DNA of 64,000 bases from Actinomycetota bacterium (GCA_947487595.1 CANKXJ010000001.1:1-64000), one strand, 5' to 3'. Counted from the stretch's first letter, positions 51,953-59,999 are shown. Notes: generated from the sequence alone by a model not told the origin. A program made the numbers and translations.

Positions 51953-52516
51953 GTGCATCTATCTCGCGAAACTGTCAGAATGAGCGCTATGAGTTCACTG
52001 GCATATTTTGCAACAGGTTGCTTTTGGGGTGCTGAGCGCCGTTTTTGGCAGATGGATGGTGTGAAAGAAACATCTGTTGGTTATATGGGTGGCACGCGAG
52101 CTAATCCTTCATATGAACAAGTATGCACCGGAGTTACTGGTCACGCTGAAATAGTTCAAGTTACATTCGATGAGTCACAAGTGAGTTATCAGAGATTACT
52201 AGAAGAGTTTTGGACCATGCATGATCCAACCTCTTTAAATCAACAAGGTGGAGATATCGGAACACAGTACCGAAGTGCCATCTACACAACTACTCCTGAG
52301 CAATATGTGACTGCGGTTAACTCACGAAATGTTTATCAAAATGTATTAACTCCAAAAGGCTTAGATGAGATTGTTACGGAGATTAAGAGCGCCGAAGGGG
52401 TTCAATATTTCTTGGCAGAGGAATATCACCAAAAGTATTTACAGAAAAACCCCAACGGATATGACTGTCATTCCAGCACAGGTGTTGCTTTTCCCAGTGC
52501 AGGAATTAATGTATGA
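51953..52516 (+). CDS. msrA: Peptide methionine (S)-S-oxide reductase
   Basis: A 187-residue (from GTG 51953) MsrA, which reduces methionine-S-sulfoxide. The catalytic cysteine is in FATGCFWGAE, with SVGYMGGTRANPSYEQVCTG and the C-terminal region VQYFLAEEYHQKY also conserved. The homologous part begins near ATG 51989, and ATG 51980 is another option. The GTG is favoured only by a TAGGTT hexamer 8 nt upstream. msrB follows with an ATGA overlap, giving both stereospecific reductases in one transcript. Confidence 0.92.
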   Translation: MHLSRETVRMSAMSSLAYFATGCFWGAERRFWQMDGVKETSVGYMGGTRANPSYEQVCTGVTGHAEIVQVTFDESQVSYQRLLEEFWTMHDPTSLNQQGGDIGTQYRSAIYTTTPEQYVTAVNSRNVYQNVLTPKGLDEIVTEIKSAEGVQYFLAEEYHQKYLQKNPNGYDCHSSTGVAFPSAGINV

Positions 52517-52926
52517 GCAAGAAAAATTATCCTGTATCAATAGATGAATTGGCCCTTAAAGCCAAGCTAGATCCACTTTCCTATGATGTGCTGCGAAACG
52601 CTGCAACTGAGCGACCTTTTACCGGTGAATACACCGACACCGACAAGGTGGGTGTTTATAAGTGCAAAGCGTGCAGCGCTGAACTTTTCCGCAGCGAAAC
52701 TAAGTTTCATTCAGGATGTGGGTGGCCTTCTTTCTATGCACCATCTGATGATGATGCAGTCGAGCTCATTGAAGATCGTTCACTATTTCCACGAGTGCGA
52801 ACTGAAGTTCGATGTGCAGCCTGTGGCTCACACTTGGGTCATATCTTCAAAGGCGAGGGTTATGACGTTCCTACCGATGAGCGCTGGTGCATTAACTCAG
52901 TTTCATTAATCCTTGAGGATATTTAG
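52513..52926 (+). CDS. msrB: Peptide methionine (R)-S-oxide reductase
   Basis: A 137-residue MsrB reducing methionine-R-sulfoxide. Zinc cysteines lie in YKCKACSAELF and VRCAACGSHLGHIF, and the catalytic cysteine in RWCINSVSL. The second resolving cysteine position (VYKCKAC region) is intact. It is coupled to msrA by ATGA. Its TAG stop interlocks with the TAA stop of the convergent glycosylase gene at 52923-52926. Confidence 0.94.
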   Translation: MSKKNYPVSIDELALKAKLDPLSYDVLRNAATERPFTGEYTDTDKVGVYKCKACSAELFRSETKFHSGCGWPSFYAPSDDDAVELIEDRSLFPRVRTEVRCAACGSHLGHIFKGEGYDVPTDERWCINSVSLILEDI

Positions 52927-53567
52927 TAATCTAACCCACGGCTTTCATGAACAGCTTGATAGCAGTACCAGGCAACAACACTTCGATATGGATGCAGTTT
53001 TTCACCTTTGAAATCTAAGGCTTTAGCCAATGTCTCTTCTTTATTTTTATGGATGATGTCCCAACCTCGGCGCACCGCTAAATCTCCAGTAGGCCATACA
53101 TCTAAGCGCCCCAATTGAAACATCATAAACATTTCAACAGTCCATCGACCGATGCCCCATAGGGAAGTTAATTTGTCGTAGATCTCTTGATCATCATGGA
53201 TTTCATCGATGGTATCTATAGGAATTGATTTATCAACAACTGCACCAGCAAGGCCCTTGAGTGTGCGGGTTTTTGCCCCTGAAATACCTATTTCACGCAA
53301 TGCAATCTCATCGAGTTTGATTAACTTCTTAGCGTTAATCGTTCCCTTACAAAGATCAACTAAGCGCCCATGAATTGTCTCTGCGGCCTTTACGGCTAGC
53401 TGTTGGGAGATAACTGAATTAACCAGGGATTCAAAATGGGACTCATCTGGAACGTTGCGACCTATTGTGCACAGCGGGCGACGTTCAATCAGTGATGCAA
53501 ACTTGCGATCCATCTGGCCAACTTCAGCAACAATTCGCCGCATCTTTTGAGCAGAGTGGACCGCCAT
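52923..53567 (-). CDS. DNA-3-methyladenine glycosylase, AlkA-like HhH-GPD protein
   Basis: A 214-residue helix-hairpin-helix glycosylase of base excision repair. The HhH is LTSLWGIGRWTVEMFMMF and the catalytic aspartate lies in VWPTGDLAVRRGW. There is no N-terminal AlkA beta-domain and no Fe-S cysteine cluster, so it is the minimal AlkA/MAG type. It begins 3 nt downstream of DUF4389 in the same orientation. Substrate is probably alkylated purines. Confidence 0.87.
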   Translation of the reverse strand: MAVHSAQKMRRIVAEVGQMDRKFASLIERRPLCTIGRNVPDESHFESLVNSVISQQLAVKAAETIHGRLVDLCKGTINAKKLIKLDEIALREIGISGAKTRTLKGLAGAVVDKSIPIDTIDEIHDDQEIYDKLTSLWGIGRWTVEMFMMFQLGRLDVWPTGDLAVRRGWDIIHKNKEETLAKALDFKGEKLHPYRSVVAWYCYQAVHESRGLDY

Positions 53568-53570
53568 AAA

Positions 53571-54164
53571 TTAGAGGGAGAAAGTTGGGTATTCGTCTGT
53601 GACAAATAGAAGTGCATAACCGAGAATCCGATTCCAATAGGCAATGGTTCCCACCACACCTTCAGCACACCACTCAGGATAATTACCAGTAAGAACAACA
53701 CTTACCCAAGCAAAGATTGTGAGGAAGAAGGCATAGATGGCATAAACAAGACCAACTACATAGAGAGGAATCGCTAAGAACCACTTCACAAGAGGCAAGT
53801 AACGATTAAGGGCTTTTGGATCTACTTCTGGGAAAGTCACACTCACAACATCATTTTCTTCCAATGAAGGATATTCATCAGTGAGTACGAGCAGATATGC
53901 ATCAACACGTGTTGAGAGTGATAGAAAAGCTTCATTGAAAGCCAATAAATATGATGGGTATGCCTGGCGGAAAACTACGGATAGAGCTACGGGCAGAACG
54001 AAAAATCCAGTAACCCACGACATAGTGCCCGAATCAAATTGCTGAGGTGCAAAAGATGCGACAAAGATTGCTATTGGCACGATAAGGATGATGCGAAAAA
54101 GTGCGCTTAAGCGATTTCGCTCCGTCAGGGACACATCAATCTGGGTTTCAATTTGATTGCTCAT
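53571..54164 (-). CDS. DUF4389 membrane protein
   Basis: A 197-residue membrane protein with four predicted transmembrane helices. It has the DUF4389 hallmarks: FRQAYPSYLLAFNEAFL, a first LTDEYPSL and a terminal VTDEYPTF. Function is unknown. The open frame extends to 54218, but TAAATT lies 7 nt before the ATG at 54164, giving a leaderless start and the usual N-terminus. It diverges from the LacI-type regulator across 116 bp that carry three TTTGCAG repeats. Confidence 0.8.
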   Translation of the reverse strand: MSNQIETQIDVSLTERNRLSALFRIILIVPIAIFVASFAPQQFDSGTMSWVTGFFVLPVALSVVFRQAYPSYLLAFNEAFLSLSTRVDAYLLVLTDEYPSLEENDVVSVTFPEVDPKALNRYLPLVKWFLAIPLYVVGLVYAIYAFFLTIFAWVSVVLTGNYPEWCAEGVVGTIAYWNRILGYALLFVTDEYPTFSL

Positions 54165-54171
54165 GGTCACC

Positions 54172-54177
54172 AATTTA
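54172..54177 (-). promoter_or_regulatory. Leaderless -10 for DUF4389 gene
   Basis: TAAATT on the minus strand with a 7-nt spacer (GGTGACC) to the ATG at 54164. Confidence 0.55.
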
Positions 54178-54204
54178 GCCTTAATTTGATCCAAGCTCTT
54201 GCCA

Positions 54205-54265
54205 TTTGCAGCGCGCATGGCCTAGTTTGCAGTCTCTTGCGGAACTATTTGCAGGTTTTTACAGT
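54205..54265 (+). promoter_or_regulatory. lacI-type gene promoter with three phased TTTGCAG repeats
   Basis: TTTGCAG occurs at 54205-54211, 54226-54232 and 54248-54254, spaced 21 and 22 bp (two helical turns). The likely promoter is -35 TTGCGG (54237-54242), 17-nt spacer and -10 TACAGT (54260-54265). The third repeat lies inside the spacer and the second just upstream of the -35. A GGGGGAG Shine-Dalgarno (54270-54276) precedes the GTG at 54281. Autoregulation is a reasonable reading. Confidence 0.5.
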
Positions 54266-54280
54266 GTGTGGGGGAGTTGC

Positions 54281-55294
54281 GTGGCTGGAATCAAGGAAGT
54301 TGCAGAGGAAGCCGGGGTCTCCACGGCAACTGTTTCACGCGCCCTTCGCGGCCTTCACCATGTCAATGACTCCACGCGATCAAAGATTCTTGCAGCTGCC
54401 GAGAAGTTAAATTATCCGCTTACACCTATCAAGGGCAGTACCGCCTCTGGGCGAACAAATAGCGTGGGAGTTGTAGCACCTTATATTTCTCGTTGGTATT
54501 TCTCACAAGTAATTAGCGGTGCAGAGCAGGCATTGCGTGAAGCGGGCCTTGATCTTCTTCTCTATAACTTCAGCCAAATGAAGGGCCGCGAGAGATTATT
54601 TCAACACCAGTTACTCAAAGGTCGCGTTGATGCACTCATTGTTATTAGCTTGCCACCAACGGTTGAGGAATTTGATTCCATGCTCAGCCTTGGAATTCCA
54701 ATTGCCTTAGTTGGCATGGATCATGAAAAGTGTGCCTCTGTAAAAATCGATGATATTGCTGGCGCTCGTTCTGCAACTCAACATTTAGTCAATCAAGGAC
54801 ATAAGAAAATCGGATTAATGTCAGGGCGTCCTGATGATCCATTTAACTTTAGCGTTCCACAAGATCGGCGCAAAGGATTCATGCAAGTGTTAGCAGAAAA
54901 TGGCCTTGAGTGGTTACCTCAAAGAGAAGTCCATGGTGATTTCACAATGCATACCGCTGCCCGCGCAATGGATGATTTATTAGCTCGCCCTAACCGACCA
55001 ACAGCTATTTTTTGTGAATCTGATGAGATGGCCATGGGAGCTATGCAAGCACTTCGCAGGCATGGGCTAAAAGCTCCAGATGATATTTCTATTGTCGGTT
55101 TTGATGGTCATGAGATGGCAGAGTTTTCAGAGCTAACAACTATTGAACAGCCCGTGCAATTGATGGGTGAAATGGCGGCGTGGTCAATTATGGAGAGATT
55201 ACGAAAACCAAATATAGATCCACCATCATTAGTACTTCCAACAACTTTGGTAGTTCGAAACTCAACGCGCCGCATTAGCCCCGAAGAGGCGTAG
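54281..55294 (+). CDS. LacI family transcriptional regulator
   Basis: A 337-residue repressor. The HTH begins AGIKEVAEEAGVSTATVSRALRG and is followed by the hinge and a periplasmic-binding-protein-like effector domain (VGVVAPYISRWYFSQVISGAEQ...). The frame is open to 54206, but the GTG at 54281 gives the canonical LacI N-terminus and has a good Shine-Dalgarno. The downstream MalY-FAD-Cys/Met-enzyme genes are likely targets (inference). The ligand, typically a sugar or nucleoside in this family, is unknown. Confidence 0.91.
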   Translation: MAGIKEVAEEAGVSTATVSRALRGLHHVNDSTRSKILAAAEKLNYPLTPIKGSTASGRTNSVGVVAPYISRWYFSQVISGAEQALREAGLDLLLYNFSQMKGRERLFQHQLLKGRVDALIVISLPPTVEEFDSMLSLGIPIALVGMDHEKCASVKIDDIAGARSATQHLVNQGHKKIGLMSGRPDDPFNFSVPQDRRKGFMQVLAENGLEWLPQREVHGDFTMHTAARAMDDLLARPNRPTAIFCESDEMAMGAMQALRRHGLKAPDDISIVGFDGHEMAEFSELTTIEQPVQLMGEMAAWSIMERLRKPNIDPPSLVLPTTLVVRNSTRRISPEEA

Positions 55295-55328
55295 TTTTAG
55301 CCTCTTTCGCTAATTGAGCTGGGCAGGG

Positions 55329-55334
55329 TAACCT
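55329..55334 (+). promoter_or_regulatory. Leaderless -10 for the malY-like gene
   Basis: TAACCT with a 7-nt spacer (AGCCGCT) to the ATG at 55342. Confidence 0.6.
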
Positions 55335-55341
55335 AGCCGCT

Positions 55342-56511
55342 ATGCCCGATAACAACGTTGTTGCGCCCGCACTAAGTGAGCTTCTGACACATAGCTCTGA
55401 AAAATGGCGGGGATTTCCAGCAGATGTTCTGCCTCTCCCGGTCATGGAGATGGATTTTCCGATAGCGCAACCAATTCGTGACGTGTTAATCGAGATGGTG
55501 AATCACTCAGACCTTGGTTATTTAGGACCAGTTCCTGAGTTAGCCGATGGCTTTGCCGCATTTTGTGCCAAGCGCTGGGGCTGGGAGATAGATAAGTCGC
55601 AGGTGAGAATTGCAGCAGATGTTGGGGTTGGCTGTGTTGAAGTTTTACGCGTCTTTACTAAGCCAGGTGATCGCATCCTTATTAATTCACCGGTATATCA
55701 AAATTTCTATAACTGGATCAACGAAGTTCAGTTAGAAAAAGTTGATGTTCCCTTTGTCAAGAGCGTTTCTGAGAGTGATGATGTAAATCCTTGGTCACTA
55801 GATTTTGATGAAGTTGAGAAAGCATACGCATCTGGCATTAAGGTTCATCTGCTTTGCTCTCCTCATAATCCGTTAGGTCGAATTTATTCACGTGCAGAGC
55901 TGACTCGAATTGCAGAAATGGCAAAGAAATATGCCGTGATTATCATCAGCGATGAGATTCACTCACCATTAGTTTTTAAATCACATGAATTTGTTCCATT
56001 CTTGACTATTAGTGAAACCGCTCGAGAAGTAGGTATTGCCGTAACTTCTGCTTCAAAAGGGTGGAATATTGCAGGACTTAAGTCAGCTTTAATTGTTTCC
56101 CAAAATAAGGCAATCGATGAGGTTCTAGCCTTGATGCCACTAGCTGTTAAATTTCGATCTTCAATCCTTGGTGCCTTCGCATCGGCTGCAGCATTTAAAG
56201 ATGGCGAAGTCTGGCTAGATTCAGTAATTGATACATTGGAAGAGAATTCAATAATGGTTCGCGATTTACTCAGTGCCAAACTACCTTCAGTAAAAACCCA
56301 TTTACCTCAGTCCAGCTATGTTGCTTGGCTGGACTTATCAGCGCTAAATCTGGGCGAAAACCCTGCCCAAACACTATTGGAGCGCGGCAAGGTGGCTTTC
56401 AATGCTGGATATATGTATGGCCCGCAAAGTTCTCAGTTCGTGCGTTTAAATTATGCAACGAGCCCAACAATTCTGACTGAGGCGATAGATCGAATTGTGA
56501 AATCTTTGTAG
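55342..56511 (+). CDS. MalY/PatB-type cystathionine beta-lyase/aminotransferase
   Basis: A 389-residue fold-type I PLP enzyme. PLP lysine is in TSASKGWNIAGLKSA, with the MalY/PatB landmarks KWRGFPADVLPLPVMEMDFP, CSPHNPLGR and ISDEIHSPL. PatB-type C-S lyases convert cystathionine to homocysteine, pyruvate and ammonia, or act on other cysteine conjugates. The start is supported by TAACCT. It overlaps the FAD gene (TAGTG), so they are one operon. Confidence 0.87.
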   Translation: MPDNNVVAPALSELLTHSSEKWRGFPADVLPLPVMEMDFPIAQPIRDVLIEMVNHSDLGYLGPVPELADGFAAFCAKRWGWEIDKSQVRIAADVGVGCVEVLRVFTKPGDRILINSPVYQNFYNWINEVQLEKVDVPFVKSVSESDDVNPWSLDFDEVEKAYASGIKVHLLCSPHNPLGRIYSRAELTRIAEMAKKYAVIIISDEIHSPLVFKSHEFVPFLTISETAREVGIAVTSASKGWNIAGLKSALIVSQNKAIDEVLALMPLAVKFRSSILGAFASAAAFKDGEVWLDSVIDTLEENSIMVRDLLSAKLPSVKTHLPQSSYVAWLDLSALNLGENPAQTLLERGKVAFNAGYMYGPQSSQFVRLNYATSPTILTEAIDRIVKSL

Positions 56512-58025
56512 TGATGCACTATGACGTTGCAATTATCGGTGGGGGTCATAATGGCCTTGTTGCAGCAACGTATTTAGCTAAAGCTGGCAAATCTGTAGTA
56601 ATCCTTGAAGCTAATGCAGAGGTGGGCGGAGCAACAACGAGTGTTCGAGCATTTCCCGAATATGACGCCATGCTCTCTCGTTACTCGTATTTGATTTCAC
56701 TTCTACCTGACCAAATTGTGAGTGATCTGGGCTTAAATTTTGAACGCATTTCTCGGACTGTATCTAGCTACACCCCTTACTCTCGAGGCGGTAAAGACTC
56801 TGGGCTCTATGTTGCGCGCCAGTGGGATAAAGCAACAGAAGATTCATTTAATGAGTTAGATCCAACTGGTGCTGAGTGGGTGGCTTGGCAGGATTTTTAT
56901 AATGAAATAGCTGAGTTTGCACTCAAAATTGCACCTTCTATGCTCCATCCCTTAAAGAGTCGAAGTGAATTAAAGGCAGAGATTGACATGCCTCAAGTGT
57001 GGGATTACTTGATGGAGCGCCCTATCGGTGAAGTAATTCAAGCACGCTTTAAGGATGACGTAGTTCGTGGAGTAATTCTGACCGACGCACTGATTGGAAC
57101 TTTCGCTTCAGCCTATGAAATGCAAGCAAACATCTGCTTTTTGTATCACTTGATTGGAAATGGAACTGGCGAGTGGAAAGTTCCACGCGGTGGAATGGGA
57201 GCTTTAGTTAAAGAGTTAGTGCGTGTGGCAACTGCAGCTGGTGTGGAGATAAGGGTTAATTCTAGAGTTTCATCGGTTACTACAACTGCAGATAAAGCAA
57301 CTCTTTCACTAGAAGATGGAACAACAATTACTTCTAGTTATGTATTGAGCAATGCTGCCCCACAAGTTCTGGCGCAGCTACGTGGAAAAACTCCTCCTAT
57401 CAGCCTTGAAGGCTCACAGATGAAGATAAATATTTTGTTAAAGTCATTGCCTAAGTTGAAATCTGGAATGGATCCACGATTAGCTTTTGCTGGAACATTT
57501 CATGCCCATGAATCCTTTGCTGAGTGTGAATCAAGCTATTTGGATGCCAAGGCTGGCAATGTGCCAGGAATGCTTCCTATAGAAATGTACTGTCACACGT
57601 TAACTGATCCATCTATTCTTAGCGTTGAACTGCAAGAGCAGGGATATCAAACTCTCACACTCTTTGGTTTACACACACCAGCCGCCCTCTTTGATGCTGA
57701 CAATGAAGCCGCTAAAGCTGCTGCACTTACAGCCGCCCTAGCCTCAATTAATCAGTATTTAGTTGAACCCATTGAAAATATAATCGCGGCTATTGAAATT
57801 AAGTCACCCCTGGATATTGAGAGCGAAGTCGGTCTGCCCCGTGGAAATATCTTCCATAAGGATTTGAGTTTTCCTTTCCGTGAAGATAACCAGCACATAC
57901 GTTGGGGAGTGGAAACCGATGATGCCCGCATCTTTATTTGTGGGGCAGGAGCTATTCGTGGCGGTGGCGTAAGCGGTATTCCCGGCCACAACGCAGCAAT
58001 GGCAGTGCTAGAAGCATCGGCATAG
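56511..58025 (+). CDS. FAD-dependent oxidoreductase (phytoene-desaturase/PYROXD2-like)
   Basis: A 504-residue flavoprotein with the N-terminal dinucleotide motif VAIIGGGHNGLVAATYLAKAG and the C-terminal ICGAGAIRGGGVSGIPGHNAA. It resembles the NAD(P)/FAD-dependent oxidoreductases related to carotenoid desaturases and PYROXD2. No carotenoid genes are present in the window, so it should not be named crtI. Its substrate is unknown. Lying between two sulfur-amino-acid PLP enzymes suggests an amine or thioether substrate (inference). GTG 56511 overlaps the malY-like stop; ATG 56514 is the alternative. Confidence 0.78.
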   Translation: MMHYDVAIIGGGHNGLVAATYLAKAGKSVVILEANAEVGGATTSVRAFPEYDAMLSRYSYLISLLPDQIVSDLGLNFERISRTVSSYTPYSRGGKDSGLYVARQWDKATEDSFNELDPTGAEWVAWQDFYNEIAEFALKIAPSMLHPLKSRSELKAEIDMPQVWDYLMERPIGEVIQARFKDDVVRGVILTDALIGTFASAYEMQANICFLYHLIGNGTGEWKVPRGGMGALVKELVRVATAAGVEIRVNSRVSSVTTTADKATLSLEDGTTITSSYVLSNAAPQVLAQLRGKTPPISLEGSQMKINILLKSLPKLKSGMDPRLAFAGTFHAHESFAECESSYLDAKAGNVPGMLPIEMYCHTLTDPSILSVELQEQGYQTLTLFGLHTPAALFDADNEAAKAAALTAALASINQYLVEPIENIIAAIEIKSPLDIESEVGLPRGNIFHKDLSFPFREDNQHIRWGVETDDARIFICGAGAIRGGGVSGIPGHNAAMAVLEASA

Positions 58026-58034
58026 GATGAGCAG

Positions 58035-59090
58035 ATGAGCAAAAAGATTGAAACAAGTGCGATTACTGCTGGACGTCCGCCGATTACACCCGATGCACCA
58101 CTAAATCCTTCTATAGTTTTAACATCAACTTTTCATTCGGGTGGACCCATTGGTTATGGTCGTTACGGAAATCAAACGTGGACATCTTTAGAAGAAGCAA
58201 TTAGTGAGTTAGAAGGCGGACAAACTCTTACATTTTCCTCTGGCATGGCAGCAATCAGTGCGGTCTTTTCAATTCTGCCCATTGGAGCGCCAATAGTTGC
58301 TTCTAATCAAGGCTATAGCGGTGTGATGAGCCTGCTTAATTCTTTTCATGCAAGTGGCCGGTTAGAAGTCAGATTTGTAGATGTAGTCAACACTCAAGAA
58401 GTAATCGATTCTATGAAGGGTGCTGCGCTCATCTGGCTTGAGTCTCCAACTAATCCATGCCTAGATGTTGCTGATCTTCCAGCGCTAATTGGCGCAGCTA
58501 AGAAATTGGGAATTGGTGTGGCAGTAGATAACACTTTTGCAACTCCACTTGTTCAAAATCCTTTAGCGATGGGTGCTGACATTGTCATGCACTCGGTTAC
58601 TAAGTTCTTATCTGGCCATAGCGATGTTTTAATGGGCTCGCTCTCAACCAATGATCCAGCTCTCTATAAGCGCCTGCATGACTCACGTAGCTTTAATGGA
58701 TCTATCCCAGGTCCATTTGAAGCCTGGCTAGCTCTGCGGGGAATTCGCACATTCCCACTTCGCTTCAATAAATCACAGGAGAGCGCTAAAGAGTTAGTAC
58801 AGCGACTCTCGAGCCATCCAAAAATTACACGTGTCCGCTACCCAGGTTTTGGCGCCATTGTTTCTTTTGAAGTTGATGGAACTGCAGAGCAAACCCAAAA
58901 GGTCTGTGAATCATCAACAATGATCGCCCACGCCACATCTTTAGGTGGTGTTGAATCATTGTGGGAGCGCAGACGCCGCTGGCCCATTGAATCTCCAACC
59001 GTTCCAGAGCAGCTCATCCGTTTATCGGTGGGTTGTGAGCATGTTGATGACATTTGGGACGACATGTCTAGGGCCCTTAACGCTATCTAG
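58035..59090 (+). CDS. Cys/Met-metabolism PLP enzyme (cystathionine gamma-synthase/lyase family), shortened
   Basis: A 351-residue enzyme of the MetB/MetC/MetZ family. The PLP lysine is in HSVTKFLSGHSDVLMGS, with TSTFHSGGPIGYGRYGN at the N-terminus and HATSLGGVESL near the C-terminus. The usual stretch between the VRYP-type motif and GFGAIVSFEV, about 20 residues in MetB, is missing, explaining the shorter length. Whether it is a gamma-synthase, gamma-lyase or beta-lyase is unclear. It begins 9 nt after the FAD gene. Confidence 0.85.
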   Translation: MSKKIETSAITAGRPPITPDAPLNPSIVLTSTFHSGGPIGYGRYGNQTWTSLEEAISELEGGQTLTFSSGMAAISAVFSILPIGAPIVASNQGYSGVMSLLNSFHASGRLEVRFVDVVNTQEVIDSMKGAALIWLESPTNPCLDVADLPALIGAAKKLGIGVAVDNTFATPLVQNPLAMGADIVMHSVTKFLSGHSDVLMGSLSTNDPALYKRLHDSRSFNGSIPGPFEAWLALRGIRTFPLRFNKSQESAKELVQRLSSHPKITRVRYPGFGAIVSFEVDGTAEQTQKVCESSTMIAHATSLGGVESLWERRRRWPIESPTVPEQLIRLSVGCEHVDDIWDDMSRALNAI

Positions 59091-59112
59091 CGCAGGAAAG
59101 TGCAATAGAGAG

Positions 59113-59118
59113 TATTTT
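59113..59118 (+). promoter_or_regulatory. Leaderless -10 for the 49-residue membrane protein gene
   Basis: TATTTT with a 6-nt spacer (TATCTC) to the ATG at 59125. Confidence 0.5.
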
Positions 59119-59124
59119 TATCTC

Positions 59125-59274
59125 ATGGTTAAAGCCTTCCGCCGAATAATCGCAGCAGTAACAGTTGCTGTGTTGGCTTTTCGCGCCGTGGGCTCTTTTC
59201 TTTCATGGATAGAGCATCAAGAAGACACCGTGGCAGATACGTGGATTGATGAAGATGAGTTTGAAGATGTCTGA
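59125..59274 (+). CDS. Small membrane protein, unknown
   Basis: A 49-residue protein with one hydrophobic segment (IIAAVTVAVLAFRAVGSFL) and an acidic tail ending DEDEFEDV. The frame is open much further upstream inside the preceding gene, but ATG 59125 has the TATTTT hexamer 6 nt before it. It overlaps the next gene by 8 nt. No family is recognised; a single-pass membrane microprotein is the likely form. Confidence 0.5.
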   Translation: MVKAFRRIIAAVTVAVLAFRAVGSFLSWIEHQEDTVADTWIDEDEFEDV

Positions 59275-59650
59275 TTCAACATACGTTGCAGGAACATGCA
59301 ACATTGGACAGAAAGAGATTCGTAGAAGGCAGTTCGTTGCACTTGTTGGCCTATTTCTCTCCGTATCATCTTTGGTTGCAATGATTTCTGTGAGCGCACC
59401 TACAGGAGCGCGAGTGGGAATATTTCTACCTTTAATGGTGGCAGCAGTGGGATATGTCCAATCCCGCAGTAAGTTTTGTCTTGCCTACGGCTTTGCTGGC
59501 ACGTTCAATTTCGGCAAACTCGGTGACTTATCACGCGTAAGTAACCCACAAGATAAAGCAGCTGATCGCGCCACAGCGCTAAAGATTCTTGGTAAATCAT
59601 TCCTGCTTGCCTCTATAGCAACATTGGTGGTTTTAGTACTACCCTTCTAA
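59267..59650 (+). CDS. Small membrane protein, unknown family
   Basis: A 127-residue protein with about three hydrophobic helices (FVALVGLFLSVSSLVAM, VGIFLPLMVAAVGYVQ and LLASIATLVVLVLPF). It contains two cysteine-bearing conserved-looking segments, GTCNIGQKEIRRRQF and SRSKFCLAYGFAGTFNFG. The arrangement of a Cys/Gly box, a charged RRR and then helices looks like a genuine family, but I do not recognise it. The start at 59267 overlaps the 49-residue gene; ATG 59246 is in frame upstream. hpf begins 2 nt after its stop. Confidence 0.6.
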   Translation: MSDSTYVAGTCNIGQKEIRRRQFVALVGLFLSVSSLVAMISVSAPTGARVGIFLPLMVAAVGYVQSRSKFCLAYGFAGTFNFGKLGDLSRVSNPQDKAADRATALKILGKSFLLASIATLVVLVLPF

Positions 59651-59652
59651 GC

Positions 59653-59991
59653 ATGAAGATACAAATTCATGCACGTAACGCCGAACTTGCCGAAGATTTT
59701 AGAGAGATAGCGCAAGAGAAATTAAATTCCATGGAGCGCTTTGGTGTGGTCATTGACCGCGTTGAAGTAGAGATACTTCATGAAACCAATCCACGTTTAG
59801 GTAAGCACTCACACCGAGTGATTCTCACTTCTCATGGTTCAGGACCACTGCTTCGCGCCGAAGCTAGCGAGTTCAATGATCTAGCTGCCTTTGATGGCGC
59901 AATGAAGAGCTTTGATATTCAAATCCGTAAGATTCATGAAAAAAGCAAAAATCACAGTCGAGAAACGTTGAGAGATAAAGAGATAGTTTAG
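59653..59991 (+). CDS. hpf: Ribosome hibernation factor, short HPF/RaiA type
   Basis: A 112-residue protein with the HPF/RaiA fold: MKIQIHARNAELAEDFREIAQEKL at the N-terminus and AFDGAMKSFDIQIRKIHEK in the second helix region. It lacks the C-terminal dimerisation domain of the long HPF usual in Actinobacteria, so 100S disome formation by that domain is not expected. In relatives the hpf gene lies between comF and secA; here it is about 15 kb away. It ends 8 nt before the convergent GH13 stop. Confidence 0.85.
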   Translation: MKIQIHARNAELAEDFREIAQEKLNSMERFGVVIDRVEVEILHETNPRLGKHSHRVILTSHGSGPLLRAEASEFNDLAAFDGAMKSFDIQIRKIHEKSKNHSRETLRDKEIV

Positions 59992-59999
59992 CCTGCGAG

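Noticed and set aside
51853..52035. Small ORF over the tRNA-Arg gene on the plus strand
   Set aside because: Its first 24 codons are the antisense of the tRNA, a common spurious call.
56511..58025. Carotenoid phytoene desaturase (crtI)
   Set aside because: Only the FAD motifs are shared. No crtB/crtE or opsin genes are present and the neighbours are sulfur-amino-acid enzymes.
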